From positions 1 through 32,501 of the forward strand of contig JAQGKC010000418.1 of NCBI GenBank assembly GCA_028290305.1: a stretch of 32,501 nt of DNA, in the 5' to 3' direction. How positions within the stretch are numbered: the first letter of the stretch is position 1; each line of letters begins with the position of its first letter. Source of the DNA: Bradyrhizobium sp. GTDB taxonomy: Bacteria; Pseudomonadota; Alphaproteobacteria; Rhizobiales; Xanthobacteraceae. The position numbers and the translations under genes are program-made. Positions 16,627-23,874 of the stretch are shown here, one piece after another. The notes beneath the pieces are model-generated. The model was given only the letters and a program-made list of their open reading frames with translations. It searched no databases and was not told the origin of the DNA.

Positions 16627-17808
16627 ATGTCCGTTCGCACTAAAGTGTCGTCGTGGGCCGCGGCCGGTGTCGCGATATGGGGCACGGTCGCGCTGACGCC
16701 CGCGCTGGCGCAGGAGACCGTCAAGATCGGCCTGATCGTGCCGATGACCGGCGGTCAGGCGTCGACCGGCAAGCAGATCGACAATGCGATCAAGCTGTAC
16801 ATGCAGCAAAAGGGCGACACCGTTGCCGGCAAGAAGATCGAAGTCATCCTCAAGGACGACGCCGCGCTTCCCGACAACACCAAGCGCCTCGCGCAGGAAC
16901 TGATCGTCAACGACAAGGTCAGCTTCATCGCCGGATTCGGCGTCACGCCCGCCGCATTGGCGGCGGCGCCGCTGGCGACGCAGGCGAAGGTACCGGAAAT
17001 CGTGATGGCGGCGGGCACCTCGATCATTACCGAGCGTTCGTCCTATATTGTGCGCACCAGCTTCACGCTGGCGCAGTCCTCCACCATCATCGGCGACTGG
17101 GCTGCCAAGAACGGCATCAAGAAAGTCGCGACGCTGACCTCGGACTACGCGCCCGGCAACGATGCGCTGAATTTCTTCAGGGAGCATTTCACCGCCGGCG
17201 GCGGCGAGATCGTCGAAGAGGTCAAGGTGCCCTTGGCCAATCCCGATTTCGCGCCGTTCCTGCAGCGGATGAAGGATGCCAAGCCCGATGCCGTGTTCGT
17301 GTTCGTGCCGGCAGGGCAGGGCGGCAACTTCATGAAGCAATATGCCGAGCGCGGGCTCGACAAATCAGGCATCAGGGTGATCGGTCCCGGCGACGTGATG
17401 GACGACGACCTCCTGAACGGCATGGGCGACGCGGCGCTCGGCGCCGTCACCGCGCATCTTTACTCGGCCGCGCATCCGTCCGCGATGAACAAGGAATTCG
17501 TCGCCGCCTACAAGAAGGCCTACGGCACCCGTCCGGGTTTCATGGCAGTGAGCGGCTATGACGGCATTCACCTGATCTATGAGGCGCTGAAAAAGACCGG
17601 CGGCAAGACCGACGGCGATGCGCTAATCGAGGCCATGAAGGGGATGAAGTGGGAAAGCCCGCGCGGCCCGATCTCGATCGATCCGGAAACCCGCGACATC
17701 GTCCAGAACATCTACATCCGCAAGGTCGAGAAGGTCGACGGCGAACTCTATAATGTGGAATTCGCGACCTTCGAAGCCGTCAAGGATGCCGGCAAGACGA
17801 AGAAGTGA
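16627..17808 (+). CDS. HAAT-type ABC transporter substrate-binding protein
   Basis: Periplasmic binding protein of 393 residues. The signal peptide (SVRTKVSSWAAAGVAIWGTV to ALA-QE) is followed by TVKIGLIVPMTGGQASTGKQ, the Peripla_BP_6 opening. Later landmarks are GVTPAALAAAPLATQAKVP, DAVFVFVPAGQGGNFMKQY and GYDGIHLIYEALKKTGGK. ATG 16627 is chosen because GGAGG lies 6 nt upstream; GTG 16621 abuts the Shine-Dalgarno sequence. It is the first gene of the third Liv operon, separated from livH by 199 bp that contain a palindromic repeat. The ligand is unknown. The 3' neighbours include a MetE-core gene, which could hint at a methyl or sulphur compound. Confidence 0.95.
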   Translation: MSVRTKVSSWAAAGVAIWGTVALTPALAQETVKIGLIVPMTGGQASTGKQIDNAIKLYMQQKGDTVAGKKIEVILKDDAALPDNTKRLAQELIVNDKVSFIAGFGVTPAALAAAPLATQAKVPEIVMAAGTSIITERSSYIVRTSFTLAQSSTIIGDWAAKNGIKKVATLTSDYAPGNDALNFFREHFTAGGGEIVEEVKVPLANPDFAPFLQRMKDAKPDAVFVFVPAGQGGNFMKQYAERGLDKSGIRVIGPGDVMDDDLLNGMGDAALGAVTAHLYSAAHPSAMNKEFVAAYKKAYGTRPGFMAVSGYDGIHLIYEALKKTGGKTDGDALIEAMKGMKWESPRGPISIDPETRDIVQNIYIRKVEKVDGELYNVEFATFEAVKDAGKTKK

Positions 17809-17856
17809 TGATGTTGCAACGAGGGAAGTACGCGGCGTTCTGTCTTGCACTCTCCG

Positions 17857-17950
17857 CGTCATGCCCGGCCTTGTGCCGGGCATCCACGTCTTTCTTCGAG
17901 GCGATTGGTAAGGGAAGACGTGGATGGCCGGGAAAAGCCCGGCCATGACG
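17857..17950. repeat. 94-bp interspersed palindromic repeat
   Basis: CGTCATGCCCGGCC (17857-17870) at one end mirrors GGCCATGACG (17941-17950) at the other. An inner stem pairs CATCCACGTCTT (from 17881) with AAGACGTGGATGG. It is an inverted element of the type scattered through Bradyrhizobium-like genomes, recognised from memory. It sits between the binding-protein gene and livH in one operon, where the RNA would form a long hairpin. Confidence 0.8.
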
Positions 17951-18007
17951 ATGTAGTTTCCTTCGTGCCGGTATTTATGATCCGCTAATTTCGGTTAAGC
18001 CAATCCC

Positions 18008-18877
18008 ATGACCACGCTGTTCACCATCCTGTTCGACGGCGTCGCCTACGGCATGTTGCTGTTCGTCCTTGCCTGCGGATTGGCGGTCACGCTCGGACTG
18101 ATGAACTTCGTCAACCTCGCCCATGGCGCGTTCGCCATGGCAGGCGGCTATGTCTGCGCGGTGCTCGTCAATCAATCCGGCTGGCCGTTTTTCGCGGCGC
18201 TGCCGCTGGCGTTTGTCGCGAGCGCCTTGATCGGCGTGGTGCTGGAACGTTTGCTCTACCGTCACCTCTACAATCGCAGCCATCTCGATCAGGTGCTGTT
18301 CAGCGTCGGGCTCGTCTTCATGTCGGTGGCGGCGGTCGACTACATCATGGGATCGTCGCGGATTTTTATAAAACTTCCGGCGGCGCTCGAGGGACAGATC
18401 GATTTCTTCGGCGTCGGCATTGGCCGCTACCGGCTGATGATCATCGTGATCTGCGGCTTGCTGACCGTGGCACTGCAACTGGTGCTGGCGCGCACGAGAT
18501 TTGGCAGCCGGCTGCGGGCCGCGGTGGACGATCCGCGCGCCGCCAGTGGGCTCGGCATCAACGTGCCGCAGGTGTTTGCATTCACCTTTGCGTTCGGATG
18601 CGGCCTTGCAGGTCTTGGCGGCGCGCTGAGCGCGGAGATTCTCGGGCTCGATCCGTATTTCCCGTTGAAATTCATGATCTACTTTTTGATCGTGGTGACC
18701 GTCGGCGGCTCCTCCAGTATCACCGGGCCGTTTCTGGCTTCGTTGCTGCTCGGCATCGGCGACGTCGCCGGCAAATATTACGTGCCGAAGATGGGCCCGT
18801 TCGTGATCTACACCATCATGATCGTTATCCTGATCTGGCGTCCGAACGGGCTGTTCGGTCGCACCGCTTCCCGGTGA
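18008..18877 (+). CDS. livH: HAAT-type ABC transporter permease, LivH family
   Basis: Permease subunit, 289 residues. It opens TTLFTILFDGVAYGMLLF, then LGLMNFVNLAHGAFAMAGGY (LivH signature), ERLLYRHLYNRSHLDQVLF, the coupling-loop area AVDDPRAASGLGINV, GLGGALSAEILGLDPYFP, VVTVGGSSSITGPFLA and the closing LIWRPNGLFGRTASR. Length and order are normal for LivH. It lies 199 bp after the binding-protein gene and 7 bp before livM. The permease is expected to pair with LivM in the inner membrane. Confidence 0.95.
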   Translation: MTTLFTILFDGVAYGMLLFVLACGLAVTLGLMNFVNLAHGAFAMAGGYVCAVLVNQSGWPFFAALPLAFVASALIGVVLERLLYRHLYNRSHLDQVLFSVGLVFMSVAAVDYIMGSSRIFIKLPAALEGQIDFFGVGIGRYRLMIIVICGLLTVALQLVLARTRFGSRLRAAVDDPRAASGLGINVPQVFAFTFAFGCGLAGLGGALSAEILGLDPYFPLKFMIYFLIVVTVGGSSSITGPFLASLLLGIGDVAGKYYVPKMGPFVIYTIMIVILIWRPNGLFGRTASR

Positions 18878-18884
18878 CGCGGAT

Positions 18885-19916
18885 ATGACCGCGCAAACCG
18901 ATGTCGGACACCATGCCGTGCAGCAGGCGCGCTGGCGCTGGAGCGAGATCGCGTTCTGGATTTTGGCGCTGGCTTGCGCGTTCCTGTTCCCCTCCCGCTA
19001 TCTGATCATGACCGATATCGTGCGGCTGGGGCTGTTTGCGCTCTCGCTCGATCTGATCCTCGGCTATGCCGGTATCGTTTCGCTGGGCCATGCGGCGTTC
19101 TTCGGCGTCGGCGCCTATTCCGCCGGGCTGCTTGCCTTGCACGGCGTTATCACCGAGCCCGTGCTCGCGCTGGTGGTCGCCGGCCTCGTTGCCATGGTGG
19201 TCGGCTTTCTCACCAGTTTCCTGGTGATCAGGGGCGTCGACCTGACCCGCCTGATGGTGACGCTGGGGATTGCGTTGCTGCTGGAAGCGCTGGCGGAGCG
19301 TTTTTCCAATATCACCGGCGGCACCGATGGGCTGCAGGGCATCGAGATGCAGCCGATCCTCGGCCTGTTTGTGTTCGACATGTTCGGCAAGGTCGGCTTC
19401 TTCTACTCGCTTGCCGTGTTGTTTCTGTTGTTCCTGCTGGCGCGGCGGATCGTGCATTCGCCGTTCGGCCTGTCGCTGCGCGCGATCCGCAACAACCCGC
19501 TGCGCGCGGCCGCGATCGGCATCCCCGTCAACAAGCGTCTCATCGCCATCTATACGCTAGCTGCATTCTATGCCGGCGTCGCCGGAGCACTGTTCACCCA
19601 GACCACGGCGCTGGCCTCACTCGACGTGTTCTCGTTCGAGCGCTCGGCCGATTTGATGCTGGTATTGGTGATCGGCGGCACCGGCTATCTCTATGGCGGG
19701 TTGATCGGCGCCGTCGTGTTTCGGATGGTGCAGGAGATATTTTCGAGCATCACGCCGCAATATTGGCAATTCTGGATCGGCCTCGTGCTGGTCGTGATCG
19801 TGCTGATCGGCCGCCAGCGCCTGCATCGTTGGATGCTGTGGGCGCCGAACCTGATCATCCGGCAAATCGTCGGCCGCAAGGCCATCGTGGCCGTTCCCGA
19901 GGGCGACGCGCCATGA
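18885..19916 (+). CDS. livM: HAAT-type ABC transporter permease, LivM family
   Basis: Permease subunit, 343 residues. LivM landmarks are DLILGYAGIVSLGHAAFFGV, RFSNITGGTDGLQGIE, the coupling-loop AIRNNPLRAAAIGIPVNKR, and AAFYAGVAGALFTQTTALAS, then GGTGYLYGGLIGAVVF. It ends with a basic cytoplasmic tail. Start ATG 18885 is 7 nt after livH. The stop TGA overlaps the livG ATG (19913), so translation is coupled. Confidence 0.95.
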   Translation: MTAQTDVGHHAVQQARWRWSEIAFWILALACAFLFPSRYLIMTDIVRLGLFALSLDLILGYAGIVSLGHAAFFGVGAYSAGLLALHGVITEPVLALVVAGLVAMVVGFLTSFLVIRGVDLTRLMVTLGIALLLEALAERFSNITGGTDGLQGIEMQPILGLFVFDMFGKVGFFYSLAVLFLLFLLARRIVHSPFGLSLRAIRNNPLRAAAIGIPVNKRLIAIYTLAAFYAGVAGALFTQTTALASLDVFSFERSADLMLVLVIGGTGYLYGGLIGAVVFRMVQEIFSSITPQYWQFWIGLVLVVIVLIGRQRLHRWMLWAPNLIIRQIVGRKAIVAVPEGDAP

Positions 19917-20665
19917 CATTCGCGCTGGAAACAAAGGGGCTCGAAAAACAGTTCGGCGGCCTCAAGGTCACCCGCGATCTTTCGCTCAAGATCGAGGCCG
20001 GCGCACGCCACGCCGTGATCGGTCCGAACGGCGCCGGCAAGACCACGGTCATCAATCTGTTGACCGGCGTGCTGAAGCCCAATGCCGGACGTATTCTGCT
20101 GGAAGGCAACGACATCACGGATTTGCCGGTGCACAGGCGGGTGCTGCGCGGCCTGTCGCGCACGTTCCAGATCAACCAGCTCTACGCCGATCTGACGCCG
20201 CTGGAGACCATCGGGCTCGTGGTGTCGGAACGGCTCGGCCGTGGCGGCGACTGGTGGCGCCGGATGGGGACGCGCGACGACGTCAATGGCGAGATCGCGG
20301 AGAATCTGGCGCGCTTCCATCTGCTCGACGTGATGAACGAGACCACCGCGACGCTGCCTTATGGCAAACAGCGACTGCTGGAGATCGCGGTTGCCATCGC
20401 CACCAAGCCGCGGGTGCTGTTGCTCGATGAACCCGCCGCCGGCGTACCTGAAGGCGAACGCCACGATATCCTGACCGCCGTGGCGGCCTTGCCGCGGGAT
20501 GTCACCGTGCTCCTGATCGAGCACGACATGGATCTGGTGTTTAGTTTTGCCGATCGCATTTCGGTGCTGGTCAATGGCGCGCTGCTGGTGGAGGGTCCGC
20601 CCGACGAAGTCGCGCGCGATCGCCAAGTCAAGGCGGTCTATCTCGGGGAGGCCGCCGATGCCTGA
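19913..20665 (+). CDS. livG: HAAT-type ABC transporter ATP-binding protein, LivG family
   Basis: ATPase subunit, 250 residues. It starts MTFALETKGLEKQFGGLKV. Walker A is GPNGAGKTT (about 38-46), Q-loop is SRTFQINQL, degenerate signature is LPYGKQRLLEIA, Walker B is VLLLDEPAAGVP, H-loop is IEHDMDLVF, and the LivG end is KAVYLGEAADA. The frame stays open far upstream but there it is a shadow of livM. The ATG at 19913 overlaps the livM stop and is the only start consistent with the family. It overlaps livF by 8 nt. Confidence 0.95.
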   Translation: MTFALETKGLEKQFGGLKVTRDLSLKIEAGARHAVIGPNGAGKTTVINLLTGVLKPNAGRILLEGNDITDLPVHRRVLRGLSRTFQINQLYADLTPLETIGLVVSERLGRGGDWWRRMGTRDDVNGEIAENLARFHLLDVMNETTATLPYGKQRLLEIAVAIATKPRVLLLDEPAAGVPEGERHDILTAVAALPRDVTVLLIEHDMDLVFSFADRISVLVNGALLVEGPPDEVARDRQVKAVYLGEAADA

Positions 20666-21374
20666 TCTTCTCCGCATCGAAGGTCTGCGCGCCGGATACG
20701 GCGAGGCGGTGGTATTGCCCAACATGTCGCTGCACCTCGCCGAAAGCCAGGTGCTGGCGCTGCTCGGCCGCAACGGCACCGGCAAGACCACGCTGATCAA
20801 TTCGATCGTCGGCGTCACCCGCCGCTTCGGGGGGACCATCGCCGTTGACGGTCTGGACATCACGCCGATGCGGCCGGACCAGCGGGCGCGGGCGGGCATC
20901 GGCTGGGTGCCGCAGGAGCGCAACATCTTCCGCTCGCTGACGGTGGAAGAAAACATGACCGCGGTGGCGCAGCCGGGGCCCTGGACGGTCGCCAAGGTCT
21001 ACGAGATGTTTCCGCGGCTGAAAGAGCGCCGCAGCAATTTCGGCAACCAGCTCTCCGGCGGCGAGCAGCAGATGCTCGCGATCGGCCGCGCGCTCACGCT
21101 CAATCCGCGGGTATTGCTGCTGGACGAGCCGACCGAAGGGCTGGCCCCGATCATCGTCGAAGAGCTGCTGAAAGCGCTCGGCACCATCACCCGAGCCGGC
21201 GGCACCTGTTCCATTATCGTCGAGCAGAATGCACAAAAGATTCTAGGGCTCGCCGACCGCGTTGTGATATTGGAGCGCGGCGCGATCGTCCATGACGCGG
21301 CCAGTGCCGCGCTAAAGGCCGATCCCGCGGTACTCGAGCGCTTTCTCGGCGTCTCCGGGGCCGCAGCACATTAA
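20658..21374 (+). CDS. livF: HAAT-type ABC transporter ATP-binding protein, LivF family
   Basis: ATPase subunit, 238 residues. It starts MPDLLRIEGLRAGYGEAVVL. Walker A is GRNGTGKTT, with the normal lysine (contrast the LivF at 6480-7175). Signature is LSGGEQQMLAIGRAL, Walker B is VLLLDEPTEGLAP, and the H-loop position is IVEQNAQ, as in LivF. ATG 20658 lies inside the end of livG. The frame is open further upstream but only as a shadow. It is followed after 22 bp by the MetE-core gene on the same strand, so that gene is probably in the transcript. Confidence 0.95.
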   Translation: MPDLLRIEGLRAGYGEAVVLPNMSLHLAESQVLALLGRNGTGKTTLINSIVGVTRRFGGTIAVDGLDITPMRPDQRARAGIGWVPQERNIFRSLTVEENMTAVAQPGPWTVAKVYEMFPRLKERRSNFGNQLSGGEQQMLAIGRALTLNPRVLLLDEPTEGLAPIIVEELLKALGTITRAGGTCSIIVEQNAQKILGLADRVVILERGAIVHDAASAALKADPAVLERFLGVSGAAAH

Positions 21375-21396
21375 TTAATCTCCGGGAGTTGAGACC

Positions 21397-22515
21397 ATGC
21401 AAAGAACCAAAGCCCCATTCCGCGCCGACGAGGTCGGCAGCCTGTTGCGGCCACCGCGCATCAAGGAAGCGCGCGCCAACCTGGAGAAGGGTGAAATTTC
21501 GGCCGACGATCTGCGCAAGGCCGAAGACATGGAGATCGAAAAGGTCGTGCACAGGCAGGCCTCGACCGGCCTGAAGCTCGCGACCGACGGCGAATTCCGC
21601 CGCTCGTGGTGGCACTTCGATTTTCTGAAGGATCTCACCGGCTGCGAACTGTTTCACCCCGACGAGGGCATCCAGTTCGCCGGCGTCCAGACCCGGCACG
21701 ATGCCATCCGCGTGATCGGCAAGCTCGACTTCCCCGCCGATCATCCGATGCTGGATCACTTTCGCTTCCTGAAGAAGCATGCCGATACCGCGCATGTGAC
21801 GGCGAAGATGACGATCCCGTCGCCCGCGGTGCTGCACTTCCGCGGCGGCCGCAAGGCGATCTCGAAGCAGGTTTATCCCGATCTCGACGGGTTTTACGAG
21901 GACCTCGGCAAGACCTATCGCAAGGCGGTCAAGGCGTTTTACGACGCCGGCTGCCGTTACCTGCAATTCGACGACACCGTCTGGGCCTATCTCTGCTCGC
22001 AGGATGAATTGAGGAAAGCGCGCGAACGCGGCGACAATCCCGAAGGCCTGCAGGAGATCTACGCCCGCGTGATCAATTACGCGATATCAGAGCGGCCGGC
22101 GGATATGGTGATCACGACGCATGTCTGCCGCGGTAATTTCCGCTCCACCTGGATTTCGTCCGGCGGTTACGAGCCGGTGGCGGAGACCATGCTGGCCGGT
22201 ACCAATTACGACGGTTATTTCCTGGAATATGATTCCGACCGCGCCGGCGGCTTCGAGCCGCTGCGGTATTTGCCGAAGGGCAACAAGATCGTGGTGGTCG
22301 GCGTCATCACCTCGAAGACCGGTGCGCTGGAGAAGAAGGACGACATCAAGCGGCGGCTGGAAGAGGCTGCCAAATTCGCGCCGCTCGATCAGCTCGCGGT
22401 ATCGCCGCAATGCGGCTTCGCATCCACGGAAGAGGGCAATATCCTCACCGATGAAGAGCAGTGGGCCAAGCTGAAACTCGCGGTCGATGTCGCGAACGAG
22501 GTGTGGGGGAAGTAG
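21397..22515 (+). CDS. MetE-core protein (cobalamin-independent methionine synthase C-terminal domain only; YxjG/YxjH-like)
   Basis: 372-residue protein matching only the catalytic C-terminal barrel of MetE, not the two-domain 750-residue enzyme. It opens FRADEVGSLLRPPRIKEA and has TDGEFRRSWWHFDFLKDL and YLQFDDTVWAYLC. The zinc/thiolate-binding set of the family is visible: His242 and Cys244 in THVCRGNFRS, Glu277 in FLEYDS, Cys339 in SPQCGF. Members of this group are thought to transfer a methyl group to homocysteine or a related thiol, with a donor that often is not the polyglutamyl folate used by full MetE. It sits 22 bp after livF, with GGGAG before the ATG, so it may act on the imported solute. 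The stop is TAG, immediately followed by a palindromic repeat. Confidence 0.9.
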   Translation: MQRTKAPFRADEVGSLLRPPRIKEARANLEKGEISADDLRKAEDMEIEKVVHRQASTGLKLATDGEFRRSWWHFDFLKDLTGCELFHPDEGIQFAGVQTRHDAIRVIGKLDFPADHPMLDHFRFLKKHADTAHVTAKMTIPSPAVLHFRGGRKAISKQVYPDLDGFYEDLGKTYRKAVKAFYDAGCRYLQFDDTVWAYLCSQDELRKARERGDNPEGLQEIYARVINYAISERPADMVITTHVCRGNFRSTWISSGGYEPVAETMLAGTNYDGYFLEYDSDRAGGFEPLRYLPKGNKIVVVGVITSKTGALEKKDDIKRRLEEAAKFAPLDQLAVSPQCGFASTEEGNILTDEEQWAKLKLAVDVANEVWGK

Positions 22516-22517
22516 GC

Positions 22518-22600
22518 CGTCATTGCGAGGAGCGTTAGCGACGAAAGCAATCCAGCCTGCTCGTGTTGCCCTGGATTGCTTCGCTTCGCTCGCAATGACG
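22518..22600. repeat. 83-bp interspersed palindromic repeat
   Basis: CGTCATTGCGAG (22518-22529) mirrors CTCGCAATGACG (22589-22600). An inner stem AGCAATCCAG (22546-22555) pairs with CTGGATTGCT (22571-22580). It belongs to a repeat family different from the one at 17857. It starts 2 bp after the MetE-core stop codon and may act as a 3'-end hairpin. Confidence 0.82.
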
Positions 22601-22643
22601 ATGTGATAGCATACGCCCGTCGCGCCCAACGACGGGAGCCAAC

Positions 22644-23804
22644 ATGACGCCAATCCCCGACGCCGTCATCGTCGGCGCCGGCCCCGCGGGGCTGGCATGT
22701 GCCGTGATGATGCGCGCGGCCGGGCTCAACGTCACGGTGTTGGAAAAGGCCGATACTGTTGGCTCGGTCTGGCGTCGTCACTACGATCGCCTGCATCTCC
22801 ATACCGACCGTAATCATTCCGGACTGCCGGGCATGGCGATGCCGTCGGCCTATCCGGTCTATCCGTCGCGCGGTCAGGTGGTTGCGTATCTCGAAAGTTA
22901 CGCCGCACGCTTTAATATTCAGCCGATTTTCAATACTGCGGTGTCTGCCGTTCGGCGCGACGGCGTGCAATGGCGCGCCGAAGCCGGTCAGAACTCGATT
23001 GCCGCTCCAGCCATCGTCGTTGCGACCGGTATTGCCGACGTGCCGCTTCGTCCCTCATGGCCGGGTTTGGAGACCTATCAAGGATCCGTCGTTCACAGCA
23101 GCGAGTATCGCAACCCCAAGCTTTATGCTGGCAAGCGAGTGCTGGTCGTCGGCTTCGGCAATTCCGGCGGCGAGATCGCGCTTGATCTCGCAAATGCCGG
23201 CGTGGAAGTCACGCTGGCGGTGCGGGGTCCGGTGCAGGTCCTGCCGCGCGATCTCTTGGGCTTTCCGATCCTGTCATGGGCTATTTTGTATCGGCGTTTG
23301 CCCGCGCGCTTTGTCGATCTCATCAACGCGCCGGTTTTGCGCCTCGCGGTCGGCGACATCGAAAAACTCGGATTGCGCCGCGCCGCCAAAGGTCCGCGCC
23401 AGATGGTCGAGGAGGATGGGCGCGTGCCGCTGATCGATATCGGCACGCTCGCCAAAATCAGGGATGGCTCGATCGGGATACGCGGTGGCATCGATCGCTT
23501 GACGGCCGATAGCGTCGTGTTCACTGGCGCGGAGGCAGAAAAGTTCGATGCGATCATTCTAGCAACCGGCTTCCGGCCCGATTTGCGGCGATTGATCGGG
23601 GATGTCGATGGCGTGTTCGATCCGCACGGCATGCCGCTGGTGACGGGACAGGCGACGCGCGCGCCCGGGCTCTATTTCTGCGGCCAGATCACCTCGCCGA
23701 CCGGGCAGTTGCGCGAGATTGGTCTTGAAGCAAAGCGGATCGCCGCGAGCGTCAGGGGCTATGTGCGGAAGGTACCATCCGGCATTCCCCCGTTGGGCAG
23801 ATGA
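22644..23804 (+). CDS. Flavin-containing monooxygenase, YUCCA-like
   Basis: 386 residues, FAD and NADPH-dependent. FAD site GAGPAG (11-16); FMO identifying motif YQGSVVHSSEY (145-155); NADPH site GFGNSG (170-175); ATG-type motifs VATGI (126-130) and ILATGFRPD. Several stretches read like the plant YUCCA enzymes (indole-3-pyruvate monooxygenases): SVWRRHYDRLHLH, the YPVYPSR...YLESYAARFNI block, VLPRDLLGFPIL, and VGDIEKLGLRRAAKGP followed by PLIDIGTLAKIRDG. The match is by memory of the family. The reaction could be oxidation of an alpha-keto acid, amine or sulphide; auxin synthesis is one possibility only. It is preceded by GGGAG before ATG 22644 and stands between the MetE-core and methyltransferase-like genes. 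Confidence 0.87.
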   Translation: MTPIPDAVIVGAGPAGLACAVMMRAAGLNVTVLEKADTVGSVWRRHYDRLHLHTDRNHSGLPGMAMPSAYPVYPSRGQVVAYLESYAARFNIQPIFNTAVSAVRRDGVQWRAEAGQNSIAAPAIVVATGIADVPLRPSWPGLETYQGSVVHSSEYRNPKLYAGKRVLVVGFGNSGGEIALDLANAGVEVTLAVRGPVQVLPRDLLGFPILSWAILYRRLPARFVDLINAPVLRLAVGDIEKLGLRRAAKGPRQMVEEDGRVPLIDIGTLAKIRDGSIGIRGGIDRLTADSVVFTGAEAEKFDAIILATGFRPDLRRLIGDVDGVFDPHGMPLVTGQATRAPGLYFCGQITSPTGQLREIGLEAKRIAASVRGYVRKVPSGIPPLGR

Positions 23805-23874
23805 TGATAGGACATGCGCGCAATTCGCCGCTGCCCACCAGCCTGTCCCAATCCTGGCCCCCAATACTGGCCCG

